From: RBG-16-66-20 sp040752005
GTDB lineage: Bacteria > Pseudomonadota > Gammaproteobacteria > Burkholderiales > SG8-39
Length of the DNA: 64,000 bases
Direction: 5' to 3'
Assembly: GCA_040752005.1 (NCBI GenBank)
Contig: JBFMFX010000001.1
Location: forward strand, 196,471 to 260,470
Part shown: positions 8,247-21,074 of the stretch, piece after piece
How positions within the stretch are numbered: position 1 is the first letter of the stretch
How the letters are laid out: every line of letters starts with the position of its first letter
Notes under the pieces: model-generated
Seen by the model: only the letters and a program-made list of their open reading frames with translations
Database searches by the model: none
Told to the model about the DNA's origin: nothing
Position numbers and translations under genes: made by a program

Positions 8247-9674
8247 TCAGCCCTTGAGCTGCAGGCTCTTGTACTCCAGGAACTCCTCCAGCCCGTACAC
8301 GCCCGCCTCGCGGCCGTGGCCCGACTGCTTGAAGCCGCCGAAGGGGGCGTTCAGGTTGAAGGGTCCTCCGTTCACGTCCACCTGCCCGGCGCGAATGCGG
8401 CGCGCGACGCGCAGCGCGCGCTGCTCGTCCTTGCTCCACACCGCGCCGGCAAGGCCGTAGATCGTGTCGTTCGCGATGCGGACCGCGTCCTCCTCGTCCC
8501 TGTAAGGAATGATCGCGAGCACCGGGCCGAAGATCTCCTCCTGCGCGATCGTCATCGAGTTCTTCACCCGGCCGAAGACCGTCGGCTTGACGTAGTAGCC
8601 GCCCGCGGGGACGCCCTCCGGAGGTTCGGCACCGCCGGCGAGAAGCTCCGCGCCTTCCTCGATGCCCTTGCGGATATAGCCGCGCACCCGCTCCAGTTGC
8701 GCCTGCGAGGCAAGCGGCCCGAGCTTCGTCGTCTCGGCAAGCGGATCGCCGACGGTGAAGCCGCGCGCGATCTCGGCGGCGAGCTTCGCCGCTTCCTCGT
8801 ACTTCGACTCGGGCACGAGCATCCGCGTGAGCGCGGTACAGGTCTGCCCGGAGTTGAGGTAGCAGGCATTGACGGTGCTCCTCACCGCCGTCGCGAGGTC
8901 GGCGTCGTCCAGGATCACGGAAGGGGACTTGCCGCCCAGCTCCAGCGCGACGCGTTTCACCGTCTGCGCCGCGAGTTCCGAGATGCGCTTGCCGGCGCGC
9001 GTCGAGCCGGTGAACGAGATCATGTCCACCTGCGGGTGCGCGACCAGCGCCTCGCCCGCCGCTGGCCCGTAGCCGGTGACCAGGTTGAACACGCCCGCCG
9101 GAAGGCCCGCCTGCTCGATCACCTCGGCGAGGATGAAGGCGTTGAAGGGCGCCACCTCCGAGGGCTTGAGCACCACCGTGCAGCCGGCGGCAAGCGCCGG
9201 CGCCACCTTGAGCGCGATCTGGTGCAGCGGATAGTTCCACGGCGTGATGGCGCCCACCACACCCGCCGGCTCGCGCACGACGAGCGAGTTGCCGACCCGC
9301 TCCTCGAATTTGAACTCGCGCACGAGCTTCGCGTAATTGGCGAAGTTGGCGATCGGCAGTCCGGCCTGGATGCGCTGCGACAGCTTGAGCGGCATGCCGA
9401 CTTCCTGGGCGATCGTTCGCGCCAGCTCGTCGGCGCGCGCCTTCAGGCCGTCGGAGATTTTTTGCAGGAACGCGGCGCGCGCATCGGCCGGCGTCGCGCT
9501 CCATGCTTCGAGCGCCGCACGCGCGGCGGCGACCGCCGCCTCCACGTCGCGCTCGGTCCCGGCGGGCACCGTCCCCATCACATCGCCGGTACCGGCGTTG
9601 TGCGCCTCGATCGTTTCCAGACTGGAGGGGGCGACCCAGCGGCCGCCGATGAAGAACTTGTCGCGTCGGATCAT
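8247..9674 (-). CDS. Aldehyde dehydrogenase (NAD(P)+)
   Basis: 475 residues, the normal ALDH length. PWNYPL (145-150) has the oxyanion Asn147, FTGSTRAG (221-228) is the cofactor loop, Glu245 in LELGGK is the general base, and Cys279 in NSGQTC is the nucleophile. It oxidises an aldehyde to the acid in the cytoplasm. It is divergent from the zinc alcohol dehydrogenase gene across only 71 bases, and the two could carry out alcohol to aldehyde to acid in sequence. A TAGAAT -10 box on the minus strand (9699-9704) lies 25 bases upstream of the ATG. Confidence 0.95.
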   Translation of the reverse strand: MIRRDKFFIGGRWVAPSSLETIEAHNAGTGDVMGTVPAGTERDVEAAVAAARAALEAWSATPADARAAFLQKISDGLKARADELARTIAQEVGMPLKLSQRIQAGLPIANFANYAKLVREFKFEERVGNSLVVREPAGVVGAITPWNYPLHQIALKVAPALAAGCTVVLKPSEVAPFNAFILAEVIEQAGLPAGVFNLVTGYGPAAGEALVAHPQVDMISFTGSTRAGKRISELAAQTVKRVALELGGKSPSVILDDADLATAVRSTVNACYLNSGQTCTALTRMLVPESKYEEAAKLAAEIARGFTVGDPLAETTKLGPLASQAQLERVRGYIRKGIEEGAELLAGGAEPPEGVPAGGYYVKPTVFGRVKNSMTIAQEEIFGPVLAIIPYRDEEDAVRIANDTIYGLAGAVWSKDEQRALRVARRIRAGQVDVNGGPFNLNAPFGGFKQSGHGREAGVYGLEEFLEYKSLQLKG

Positions 9675-9698
9675 GCGGACCTCTTCGGGAAGGCGCGT

Positions 9699-9714
9699 AT
9701 TCTAGCCGTATACT
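9699..9714. promoter_or_regulatory. Back-to-back -10 elements, ALDH (minus) and zinc ADH (plus)
   Basis: Within the 71-base divergent gap, ATTCTA at 9699-9704 reads TAGAAT on the minus strand, 25 bases before the ALDH ATG, and TATACT at 9709-9714 faces the alcohol dehydrogenase, 31 bases before its ATG. Neither has a clear -35 match. The two cores are 4 bases apart, so the promoters would compete for polymerase or share an activator site. Confidence 0.4.
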
Positions 9715-9745
9715 GCGGCGCAACCGAATCGAAGGAGACATCGCC

Positions 9746-10852
9746 ATGGCGCGCACGGGCAAGGCGGCGATCTGCCGCGAGCTGAACAGACCGGTGGTCG
9801 TCGAGCAGATCACGGTGGATTCGCCGAAGCGCGGCGAGGTGACGATCAAGGTCGCCGCCTGCGGCGTGTGCCACTCGGACCTTTCGGCCACGAACGGCAC
9901 CATCGCGCTGCCGCCGCCGCTCGTGCTCGGCCACGAGGGCGCGGGCGAAGTCGTCGAAGTGGGCGAGGGCGTCACCGGCCTCGCGGTGGGCGATCACGTC
10001 GTCTCGTCCTTCATCTACATGTGCGGCAAGTGCCGCTTCTGCTCGACCGGCCGGCCGGTGCTGTGCGTCGAGCAGGGCAAAGCTCTCACCACGCCGCCGG
10101 AGGGCACGCCACGGGTGCGCGACCGCGACGGCAAGCCGCTCAATATCTTCTCCGGCTGCGGCGTGATGGCCGAATACGCCACGCTCTCGGTGGACAACGT
10201 GGTCAAGATTGATCCGAAGATCCCGCTCGACCGCGCGGCGCTTGTCGGCTGCGCGGTGACCACCGGCGTCGGCGCGGTGTTCAACACCGCGCGCGTGGAG
10301 CCGGGCTCGGTGGTCGCGGTGTTCGGCTGCGGTGGGGTCGGACTGAACGTGATTCAGGGCGCGGCGATCGCGGGCGCCGAGCGCATCCTCGCCATTGACA
10401 CGGTGCAGGCGAAGCTCGATCTGGCGAGGAGGTTCGGAGCGACCGACACGCTGCTTGCCGCGCCCGGCCAGGACCCGACGAAGGAAATCAAGAAAATGAC
10501 CGCCGGCGGGCCCGACTACGCCTTCGAGTGCGTCGGCGCCGGCGCGCTCGCCGAGCTCGCCTACAAGGCGATCCGGCGCGGCGGCAAGGCGGTCATCGTC
10601 GGCGTCGCGCGGCCCACGGACAACGCCTCGTTTCGCCCGATGACGATGGTGTTCGAGGAAAAGACCTTGCAGGGCAGCTACTTCGGGTCCTGCGTGCCGC
10701 GGGTCGACTTTCCGCGGATGCTTCAGCTCTACATGGCGGGCAGGCTCAAGCTGGACGAGCTGATCACGCGCCGCTACCGCATCGACGAGGCGCCGCAGGC
10801 GTTCGCCGATCTCGAAGCGGGCCGCAACGCCCGCGGCGTGATCGTCTTCTAG
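9746..10852 (+). CDS. Zinc-dependent alcohol dehydrogenase, MDR class III-like
   Basis: 368 residues. Catalytic zinc ligands are visible as Cys42 (GVCHSD) and His63 (GHEG), and the structural-zinc lobe has Cys93, 96, 99 and 107. The FGCGGVGLNV motif in the middle is the NAD-binding turn. It is close to class III/NAD-dependent medium-chain dehydrogenases but lacks the extra length of true formaldehyde dehydrogenase. It should oxidise a primary alcohol to the aldehyde, with the divergent ALDH completing the step to the acid. An AAGGAG box precedes the ATG. The glycine riboswitch begins about 20 bases after its stop. Confidence 0.95.
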   Translation: MARTGKAAICRELNRPVVVEQITVDSPKRGEVTIKVAACGVCHSDLSATNGTIALPPPLVLGHEGAGEVVEVGEGVTGLAVGDHVVSSFIYMCGKCRFCSTGRPVLCVEQGKALTTPPEGTPRVRDRDGKPLNIFSGCGVMAEYATLSVDNVVKIDPKIPLDRAALVGCAVTTGVGAVFNTARVEPGSVVAVFGCGGVGLNVIQGAAIAGAERILAIDTVQAKLDLARRFGATDTLLAAPGQDPTKEIKKMTAGGPDYAFECVGAGALAELAYKAIRRGGKAVIVGVARPTDNASFRPMTMVFEEKTLQGSYFGSCVPRVDFPRMLQLYMAGRLKLDELITRRYRIDEAPQAFADLEAGRNARGVIVF

Positions 10853-10871
10853 AGTCTGCTAGACTGTTTGC

Positions 10872-11075
10872 GAGTCCCGCAGGAGAGCGCGGCGGGCAGC
10901 AGTCCGCCGCCGCCGGAGGCGTAAGCTCCCATAAACGCTCAGGCTCAAACACCGCGGGGCGGATTGGCCGTACTGGAGAGAGGCGCGGAAAGACCCGCGC
11001 CCACCGAAGGGGCAAGCGCACACGCGCTCGCTGAGCGCGGCGCGCAATCTCTCAGGTAAAAGGACAGGGGGAGCG
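10872..11075 (+). promoter_or_regulatory. Tandem glycine riboswitch (gcvT leader)
   Basis: The leader in front of gcvT has the two-aptamer architecture. Aptamer 1 begins near CCGCAGGAGAG (10877-10887) and contains CGCCGGAGGCGTAAGCTCCC (10911-10930) and CTCAGGCTCAAACACCGCGG (to about 10957). A short linker follows. Aptamer 2 starts TACTGGAGAG (10971-10980), has the conserved CACCGAAGGGGCAAGC (11002-11017) and ends GCAATCTCTCAGGTAAAAGGACAGGGGGAGC (11045-11075). The duplicated GGAGAG and the CTCAGG(T)AAAAGGACAG tail are hallmarks of gcvT-type RNA. Glycine binding would switch on the cleavage operon. No obvious intrinsic terminator follows, so control of translation initiation is as likely as attenuation. 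Confidence 0.93.
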
Positions 11076-11126
11076 GCACCGGGTGCGAGGCGCGCCCGGC
11101 TTGCTGCCTGTGCCTTGCCGCGAGAG

Positions 11127-12211
<1,085 letters not shown>

Positions 12212-12215
<4 letters not shown>

Positions 12216-12594
12216 ACGTTCCCGAGGATCTCAGGTACACCGCGACCCACGAGTGGGTGCGCGAGGAAGGCGATCTTCTGCTGGTTGGCATCACCGATCC
12301 GGCGCAGGAAATGCTCGGCGATCTGGTGTTCGTCGGCGACGTGCAGGTCGGCCGCAGGATCGGGGCGGGCGAGGTCGCGGCGGTGGTCGAGTCGGTCAAG
12401 GCCGCCGCCGACGTGTACGCGCCGGCCGCGGGCGAGATCGTCGCGTTCAACGAGGAACTGGGCTCCAGGCCGGAGCTCGTCAACCGCAGCCCGTACGAGG
12501 CGTGGATCTTCAAGCTGAAGCCGGCGCAACCGCCGCAGGGCCTGCTCGACGCCGCCGCCTACCGGGCCACCGTGGACGCGAAGAAGGAGGCGTT

Positions 12595-12598
<4 letters not shown>
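12212..12598 (+). CDS. gcvH: Glycine cleavage system H protein (lipoyl carrier)
   Basis: 128 residues with a GTG start inside the gcvT stop (GTGA) and a strong AAGGAGG box at 12201-12207. THEWV near the N-terminus and ESVKAAADVYAP are diagnostic; Lys63 is the lipoylation site. The C-terminal NRSPYEAWIFKLKP completes the hybrid-motif domain. It shuttles the aminomethyl group between P and T proteins. It overlaps gcvP by 4 bases (GTGA), so all three genes are translationally chained. Lipoamide dehydrogenase (L protein) is not encoded here and must come from elsewhere. Confidence 0.97.
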
Positions 12599-15456
<2,858 letters not shown>

Positions 15457-15469
15457 GGCCGGCGCCGGG

Positions 15470-16636
15470 CTACGGCGCGAGCCGCCGCTCGACCAGACGC
15501 GCAAGCACGCTTGCGCCGTAGGGTAGCGCCGCGTCGTTGAAGTCGTAGGCGGGGTTGTGCACCTCGCAGGCGCCCTCGCCCTCGCCGTTGCCGATGTTGA
15601 AGTAGCAGCCGGGAACTTCCCGCAGCATCCAGGCGAAGTCCTCGGAGGCCATGATGAGCGGCGGATCGCGCCGCACGCGCTCGGCGCCGGCGATCTCGGC
15701 GCAGACATCGGCGGCGAAGTCCGCCTCGCGGGGATTGTTGGCGAGCGGCGGAAAGATCACGCGGAAGTCGGTTTTCGCGCGCGCCCCGAACCCTGCGGCG
15801 ACGCCTTCGGCGAGCCGGCCGAGCCTGTCGCCGATCGCGCGCATCACCTCGTCGGAGAACGCGCGCACCGTGCCCGAGAGCCGCACGCTCTGCGGGATCA
15901 CGTTGTAGGCGTTGCCGCCCTGGATCCGCGTCACCGAGACCACGGCAGTGTCCACCGGGGCGACGTTACGCGCGACGATGCTTTGCAGCGCGGTGACCAC
16001 GTGCGATGCGGCGAGGACCGGATCCACGCCCGCCTCCGGGCGCGCGGCGTGGGCGCCGACGCCCTCGACGTCAATGTCGAAGAACGCGCCTCCTGCCATC
16101 ATCGGGCCTGCGCGTACCGCGAACGTGCCCACCGGCAGCCCGGGCCGGTTGTGCATGCCGAAGATCGCCTCGCACGGAAAGCGCCGGAACAGGCCGTCGG
16201 CGATCATCGCCTGCGCGCCGCCAAGACCCTCCTCGGCCGGCTGGAAGATGAATACCACCGTGCCGTCGAAATGGCGCGTGGCGGCAAGGTAGCGCGCGGC
16301 GCCGAGCAGCATCGCCGTGTGGCCATCGTGACCGCAGGCGTGCATGCGGCCCGCGTGGCGCGAGCGGTGCGCGAACGCGTTCGCCTCCTCGATCGGCAGC
16401 GCGTCCATGTCGGCGCGCAGGCCGATCGAGCGGGCCGAAGTGCCGGCGCGCAGCACTCCGACCACCCCCGTGCGGCCGATGCCGCGGTGCGTTTCGATTC
16501 CCCAGGATTCGAGCTGCCTGGCGACGAAGTCGGCGGTGCGGCGCTCCTCGAACCCGAGCTCTGGATGGGCGTGGATGTCGCGCCGCCAGGCGGTCATCTC
16601 GGCGGCCAGGCGTTCGATTTCCTGGAGCGGCGGCAT
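15470..16636 (-). CDS. M20 family amidohydrolase (hippurate hydrolase-like)
   Basis: 388 residues. HPELGFEE (24-31), GLRADMDALP (72-81), MHACGHDGH (98-106) and QPAEEG (132-137) supply the catalytic base and dinuclear metal ligands of the M20D peptidase/amidohydrolase family; ASEDFAWM near the C-terminus holds the last ligand. A smaller dimerisation domain is inserted in the middle. Members release the acyl group from N-acyl amino acids or from indole conjugates. There is no signal peptide, so it is cytoplasmic. It lies 10 bases downstream of the ketopantoate-reductase-like gene on the same strand and is probably the last gene of that operon. Confidence 0.93.
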   Translation of the reverse strand: MPPLQEIERLAAEMTAWRRDIHAHPELGFEERRTADFVARQLESWGIETHRGIGRTGVVGVLRAGTSARSIGLRADMDALPIEEANAFAHRSRHAGRMHACGHDGHTAMLLGAARYLAATRHFDGTVVFIFQPAEEGLGGAQAMIADGLFRRFPCEAIFGMHNRPGLPVGTFAVRAGPMMAGGAFFDIDVEGVGAHAARPEAGVDPVLAASHVVTALQSIVARNVAPVDTAVVSVTRIQGGNAYNVIPQSVRLSGTVRAFSDEVMRAIGDRLGRLAEGVAAGFGARAKTDFRVIFPPLANNPREADFAADVCAEIAGAERVRRDPPLIMASEDFAWMLREVPGCYFNIGNGEGEGACEVHNPAYDFNDAALPYGASVLARLVERRLAP

Positions 16637-16646
16637 CGCGTCCTGG

Positions 16647-17573
16647 CTACTTGCAGCCGAGCCGGCGCTCTTTGGCGAGCACGAGCGCCGTCACCGTCTC
16701 GTTCACCGGCGCTGGCATGCCGAGTTCCTTCGCCACCCGGGGAATCGAGCCGTTGATCACCTCGATCTCGCTGCGCCGCCCCGCCATCAGGTCGAGGAGG
16801 ACCGAAGGCCGCGCTTTCGGGATCTTCGCGCCGAAGTCGCGCACGTAGGTGACCGGATCGGCGATGTCGAGGCGAATGCCTTTTGCCTTCGCCACCGCGT
16901 ACGCTTCGGTCGCGCAGGCGGCCGAGACGCGCGCGAGGTCCGGATCGGCCATCACTTCGCCGGTGGTGCATTCGGCGAGCGCGCAAGGGCTCGAATAGGC
17001 ACAATTGCAGATGAGCTTTTCCCAGACGAGCTGGCCGATGTCGTCGAACACTTTCACCCGGAATCCCGCGCCGCGCCAGAGTTCCTCGACCGCCTTCAGG
17101 CGCGGCGTGATCGGCCCGCCGAACTCGCCCAGGCGCACCAGCTCCATGCCGTTGTGATGCGCGTGGCCCGGCGCGCGGATCGAGGCGCCGAAGCCGCCCA
17201 CCACGCCGACCATCACGCGCTCGCGCCCGAGCACGGCGGCCGCCGTCTCGGGGCCGCCCAGACCGTTCTGGATCGACAGCACCGGCGTGTCGGGCTTGAG
17301 AAGCGCTCTTGCCGACTCCGCCGCGGCGGCGACGTGCATCGCCTTGGTGGCGAGAATCACGAGATCGCAGGGGCCGACCTCACGCGCGTCCGTGGTGGCA
17401 TGCAGCCGTACCGTGCGATCGCCCGAAGCGCCTTCGAGGCGAAGGCCCCGGGCGCGGATCGCCTCGACGTGCTCGCGCCAGCGGTCCACCGCCCAGACTT
17501 CGTGGCCGGCAGAGGCGAACAGGCCCGCGTACACCGAGCCCATCGCGCCGGCCCCGACGATCGCGATTTTCAT
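16647..17573 (-). CDS. Ketopantoate reductase family protein (PanE/ApbA-like)
   Basis: 308 residues from the ATG at 17573. IAIVGAGAMGS (3-13) is the NADP-binding turn; VILATKAMH and SIQNGLGG are the family motifs in the Rossmann domain; WEKLICNCAYS begins the helical C-terminal domain, where the conserved lysine of the family is present. PanE reduces 2-dehydropantoate for pantothenate and CoA synthesis, but many paralogues beside catabolic genes act on other 2-oxoacids. The ATG overlaps the thiolase stop (ATGA), so this copy is likely to serve the same pathway as the thiolase. A second paralogue lies at 60765-61874. Confidence 0.88.
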   Translation of the reverse strand: MKIAIVGAGAMGSVYAGLFASAGHEVWAVDRWREHVEAIRARGLRLEGASGDRTVRLHATTDAREVGPCDLVILATKAMHVAAAAESARALLKPDTPVLSIQNGLGGPETAAAVLGRERVMVGVVGGFGASIRAPGHAHHNGMELVRLGEFGGPITPRLKAVEELWRGAGFRVKVFDDIGQLVWEKLICNCAYSSPCALAECTTGEVMADPDLARVSAACATEAYAVAKAKGIRLDIADPVTYVRDFGAKIPKARPSVLLDLMAGRRSEIEVINGSIPRVAKELGMPAPVNETVTALVLAKERRLGCK

Positions 17574-18748
17574 GCCACCTCGAACAGTCCTGCGGCGCCC
17601 ATGCCGCCGCCGATGCACATCGTGACCACCACGTACTTCACCCCGCGGCGCTTGCCTTCGATGAGCGCATGGCCGACCAGCCGCGAGCCGCTCATGCCGT
17701 AGGGGTGACCGAGCGCGATCGCGCCGCCGTTCACGTTGAGGCGATCGTCCGGGATGCCGAGCCGGTCGCGGCAGTAAATCACCTGGACCGCGAACGCCTC
17801 GTTCAGCTCCCACAGTCCCACGTCCTCCATGCGGATGCCGGTGCGCTCCAGCAGCTTGGGCACCGCGAACACCGGGCCGATGCCCATCTCGCCCGGCTCG
17901 CAGCCGGCCACGGCGAAGCCGCGATAGATCCCCATCGGCTTCAGTCCCCGGCGCGCCGCCTCCTTGTCGCTCATCAGCACCTGCGCCGAGGCGCCGTCGG
18001 AGAACTGGCTCGCGTTGCCGGCGGCGATCACGCCGCCTTCGATCGCCGGCTTGATCTGCGACACGCCCTCGTAGGTGGTGTCCGGCCGGATGCCCTCGTC
18101 ATGCTCGGCGGTCACCTCCCGGATCGTCTCGGCGCCGGTTTCCTTGTCCACCACCTTCATCTTGGTGGTGATCGGCACGATCTCGTCGCGGAACCGCCCC
18201 TCGGCGCGCGCTTTCGCCGCGCGCTGCTGGCTGCGCGCGCCGTAGCGGTCCTGGGCCTCGCGCGGGATGTTGTATTTTTTTGCCACGTACTCCGCGGTCT
18301 GCAGCATCGGCCAGTAGATCTCCGGCTTGTGCCGGTGCAGCCACTCGTCCTGCGCGTGATGCTTGTTGGATTCGTTCTGCACGAGCGAAATGGATTCCAG
18401 CCCCCCGGCGACGTAGATCCCGCCTTCGCCGGCGAGGATCCGCTGCGCGGCGAGCGCCACCGTCTGCAGCCCGGAGGAGCAGAAGCGGTTCACCGTCATG
18501 CCCGACACCGTCACCGGCAGGCCGGCCCGGATCGCGATCTGGCGCGCGATGTTGCCGCCGGTCGCGCCCTCGGGCATCGCGCAGCCCATGATCACGTCCT
18601 CGACTTCCTGCGGCTCGACGCGCGCGCGCTCCAGCGCCGCCCGCACCACATGCGCGCCCATCTTCGCGCCGTGCGTGAGGTTGAGCGCGCCACGCCAGCT
18701 CTTGCAAAGCGGCGTGCGCGCGGTGGAAACGATCACTGCCTCGGTCAT
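17570..18748 (-). CDS. Thiolase / acetyl-CoA C-acyltransferase
   Basis: 392 residues from ATG 18748 (a longer frame exists, but MTEAVIVSTARTP is the normal thiolase N-terminus). Cys90 in NRFCSSG is the acyl-accepting nucleophile, His348 in LGHPYG and Cys378 in TMCIGGGMG complete the active site. An inserted segment with many charged residues follows the EAEH-like region. It cleaves 3-ketoacyl-CoA to acetyl-CoA and a shortened acyl-CoA. It starts 8 bases after the stop of the FadB/FadJ-type gene and overlaps the next gene, giving a beta-oxidation operon. Confidence 0.95.
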   Translation of the reverse strand: MTEAVIVSTARTPLCKSWRGALNLTHGAKMGAHVVRAALERARVEPQEVEDVIMGCAMPEGATGGNIARQIAIRAGLPVTVSGMTVNRFCSSGLQTVALAAQRILAGEGGIYVAGGLESISLVQNESNKHHAQDEWLHRHKPEIYWPMLQTAEYVAKKYNIPREAQDRYGARSQQRAAKARAEGRFRDEIVPITTKMKVVDKETGAETIREVTAEHDEGIRPDTTYEGVSQIKPAIEGGVIAAGNASQFSDGASAQVLMSDKEAARRGLKPMGIYRGFAVAGCEPGEMGIGPVFAVPKLLERTGIRMEDVGLWELNEAFAVQVIYCRDRLGIPDDRLNVNGGAIALGHPYGMSGSRLVGHALIEGKRRGVKYVVVTMCIGGGMGAAGLFEVA

Positions 18749-18756
18749 GGCTCCCC

Positions 18757-20850
18757 CTATCCGTTGAATCGCTTGCCTTCTTTGGCGAGTCTGGCGAGCA
18801 GCGGCGCGACTTGCCACTGGCCGCCCTGATAGCCCTTCTGGAACCGCTCGATCGCCGCCAGCACCTTCGCCAGGCCGACGGTGTCGGCGTAGAACATGGG
18901 TCCCCCGCGGTAGGGCGGAAAGCCGTAGCCGGTGAGATACACCATGTCAATGTCGGAGGCGCGCAGCGCGATGCCTTCCTCGAGAATGCGCGCGCCTTCG
19001 TTGACGAGTGCGTAGATGCAGCGCTCGACGATCTCCTCGTCGCTGATCGGACGCGGCGTCACGCCGATTTCCCTGCGGTACTCGGCGATGATCGCCTCGA
19101 CCTCCGGGTCGGGGATGGGCTTGCGGCTGCCCGGCTCGTAGCGGTACCAGCCGCGGCCGGTCTTCTGCCCGAACCAGCCGCGCTCGCAGATGCGGTCGCC
19201 GACCTTCGAATACACCATGTCGGGGCGCTCTTTCGCGCGGCGCTTGCGGATCTCCCAGCCGATGTCGTTGCCCGCCATGTCGTACATCGTGAACGGGCCC
19301 ATCGCCAGGCCCCAGTTCGTGAGCGCCGCGTCCACCTGCTGCGGCGTGGCGCCTTCGTCGAGCAGGAACATGGACTGCTGGACGTATTTTTCCAGCATCC
19401 GGTTGCCGATGAAGCCGTCGCACACGCCGGAGACCACCGGCACCTTTTTCAACGTCTTGCCGAGCTTCATCGTGGTCGCGAGGACGTCCTTCGCCGTCCT
19501 GTCCCCGCGCACCACTTCGAGCAGCCGCATGACGTTCGCCGGCGAGAAAAAGTGCGTGCCGATCACGTCCTGCGGTCGCCGGGTCACCGCGGCGATCGCG
19601 TTGACGTCGAGGGTGGAGGTGTTGGTGGCGAGGATCGCGCCGGGTTTGGCGATCGCGTCCAGCCTGCGGAAGACGTCCTGCTTCACCTCCATGCGCTCGA
19701 ACACCGCCTCGATCACGATGTCGGCGTCGGCGACGTCTTCCAGTCTGAGGGTGGGCCGGATGAGCGCCATGCGCCGGTCCATCTCTTCCTGCTTGAGCCG
19801 TCCCTTGGCCACCGTGCCCGCATAGTTCCTGCGGATCGTTTCCATGCCGCGGTCGAGCGCCGCCTGGCTCGTCTCGACCACCGTCACCGGGATGCCGGCG
19901 TTGGCGAAGCACATCGCGATGCCTCCGCCCATGGTGCCGGCGCCGACCACGGCGGCCTTGCGGATCTCGCGGGTCGGTGTGTCTTCTGGCACATCCGGGA
20001 TCTTGGTCGTCTGGCGCTCGGCGAAGAACATGTGCCGCAGCGCCTTCGATTCCACCGTCTCGACCAGAACCTGGAAACGCTCGCGCTCGAATTTGCGTCC
20101 TTCGTCGAAAGGCCGGGTCGCCGCCGCCTCGACGCAGGCGACGATCTCCAGCGGCGCCGGGTACCCGCGCGAGGCCTTCGCGACCTCGGCGCGCGCGCGC
20201 TCGAAGAACTGTTTCGGGTCGCCTTCCACCTTGACCGCCATGTCGCGGATGCGGCGGGGCCCGCGGCCCTCGGCGATCAGCTTCTTCGCGAAGGCGATCG
20301 CGCCCCCCAGCAGGTCGCCGGTGACGATCTCGTCCACCAGCCCGAGCTTGAGCGCCTCCTCGGCGCGGACGGGGTTGCCGGTGGTCATCATCTCGATCGC
20401 CTTGGCCGCGCCCACCACCCTCGGCAGGCGCTGCGTGCCGCCGGAGCCGGGGAGAATTCCCAGCTTCACCTCCGGCAGCCCGAGCTGCGCGCCGGGCAGC
20501 GCCACGCGGTAGTGGCAGCCCAGAGCGAGCTCGAGGCCTCCTCCGAGCGCGAAGCCGCCGATCGCGGCGATCATCGGCTTGGGGAACGCGTCCTGAGCGT
20601 CGTTGATTTCCGGCAGCGACGGCGGCTCGAACGCCTTCGGGGTGTTGAACTCGCGGATGTCCGCCCCCCCGGAAAACGCCTTCGCCGAGCCGATCAGGAC
20701 GAGCGCCTTGACCGCGGGGTCGGCCTCGGCCTTCCTGATGCCGGCGAGGATCCCTGGCCTGAGCACGCTCCCCAGGCCGTTCACAGGCGGGTTGTTCATG
20801 GCGATGACGGCAATGCCGTCGCGCACGGAATACGCTGCCGCTTCGCTCAT
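18757..20850 (-). CDS. Bifunctional enoyl-CoA hydratase / 3-hydroxyacyl-CoA dehydrogenase (FadB/FadJ type)
   Basis: 697 residues from ATG 20850. The crotonase half (about 1-200) has SGGADIREF, the oxyanion GGFALGGGLELAL and both catalytic glutamates, Glu107 and Glu127 (GLPEVKLG). The dehydrogenase half starts near 300 with AAVVGAGTMGGGIA, followed by THFFSPANVMRLLEVV and the two 3HCDH C-terminal domains, with GFIGNRM and GYGFPPYRGGP. It hydrates trans-enoyl-CoA and oxidises the L-3-hydroxyacyl-CoA to the 3-keto form. The thiolase gene follows at once. A minus-strand TAGAAT -10 box lies at 20917-20922. It is shorter than FadB (about 715-730), as is common for stand-alone multifunctional proteins of proteobacteria. 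Confidence 0.95.
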   Translation of the reverse strand: MSEAAAYSVRDGIAVIAMNNPPVNGLGSVLRPGILAGIRKAEADPAVKALVLIGSAKAFSGGADIREFNTPKAFEPPSLPEINDAQDAFPKPMIAAIGGFALGGGLELALGCHYRVALPGAQLGLPEVKLGILPGSGGTQRLPRVVGAAKAIEMMTTGNPVRAEEALKLGLVDEIVTGDLLGGAIAFAKKLIAEGRGPRRIRDMAVKVEGDPKQFFERARAEVAKASRGYPAPLEIVACVEAAATRPFDEGRKFERERFQVLVETVESKALRHMFFAERQTTKIPDVPEDTPTREIRKAAVVGAGTMGGGIAMCFANAGIPVTVVETSQAALDRGMETIRRNYAGTVAKGRLKQEEMDRRMALIRPTLRLEDVADADIVIEAVFERMEVKQDVFRRLDAIAKPGAILATNTSTLDVNAIAAVTRRPQDVIGTHFFSPANVMRLLEVVRGDRTAKDVLATTMKLGKTLKKVPVVSGVCDGFIGNRMLEKYVQQSMFLLDEGATPQQVDAALTNWGLAMGPFTMYDMAGNDIGWEIRKRRAKERPDMVYSKVGDRICERGWFGQKTGRGWYRYEPGSRKPIPDPEVEAIIAEYRREIGVTPRPISDEEIVERCIYALVNEGARILEEGIALRASDIDMVYLTGYGFPPYRGGPMFYADTVGLAKVLAAIERFQKGYQGGQWQVAPLLARLAKEGKRFNG

Positions 20851-21074
20851 TGCGCGGGTTTCTCCAAAAAGGCGGGGTTGAAGGTCTAACCGGCGCATCG
20901 CGCCGGGGATGGGCCGATTCTAGCAAGCGGCCTTAGCGCGGCGGACCGCCGCGCCACGCCGGCCGGGTCCGGAGGATCCGGCGCGTTGTGTGGGAAACGG
21001 CCCACGCATGTCGCTAGTGAACTTGTGGTTGATTTCCCACTTTCTGGAGAGTACGGTGCGCCAAAGGAGGACAC
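20851..21074. promoter_or_regulatory. Divergent promoter region between the beta-oxidation operon and the HTH-Rossmann gene
   Basis: 224 bases without a gene. On the minus strand a TAGAAT -10 box (20917-20922) lies 67 bases before the FadB/FadJ-type ATG; no good -35 is seen. Toward the plus strand there is a comparatively AT-rich patch with GAACTTGTGGTTGATTTCCC (21020-21039) and then a CCAAAGGAGG ribosome-binding site (21061-21070) 4 bases before the GTG at 21075. No hairpin with a T-tract was found. Confidence 0.4.
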
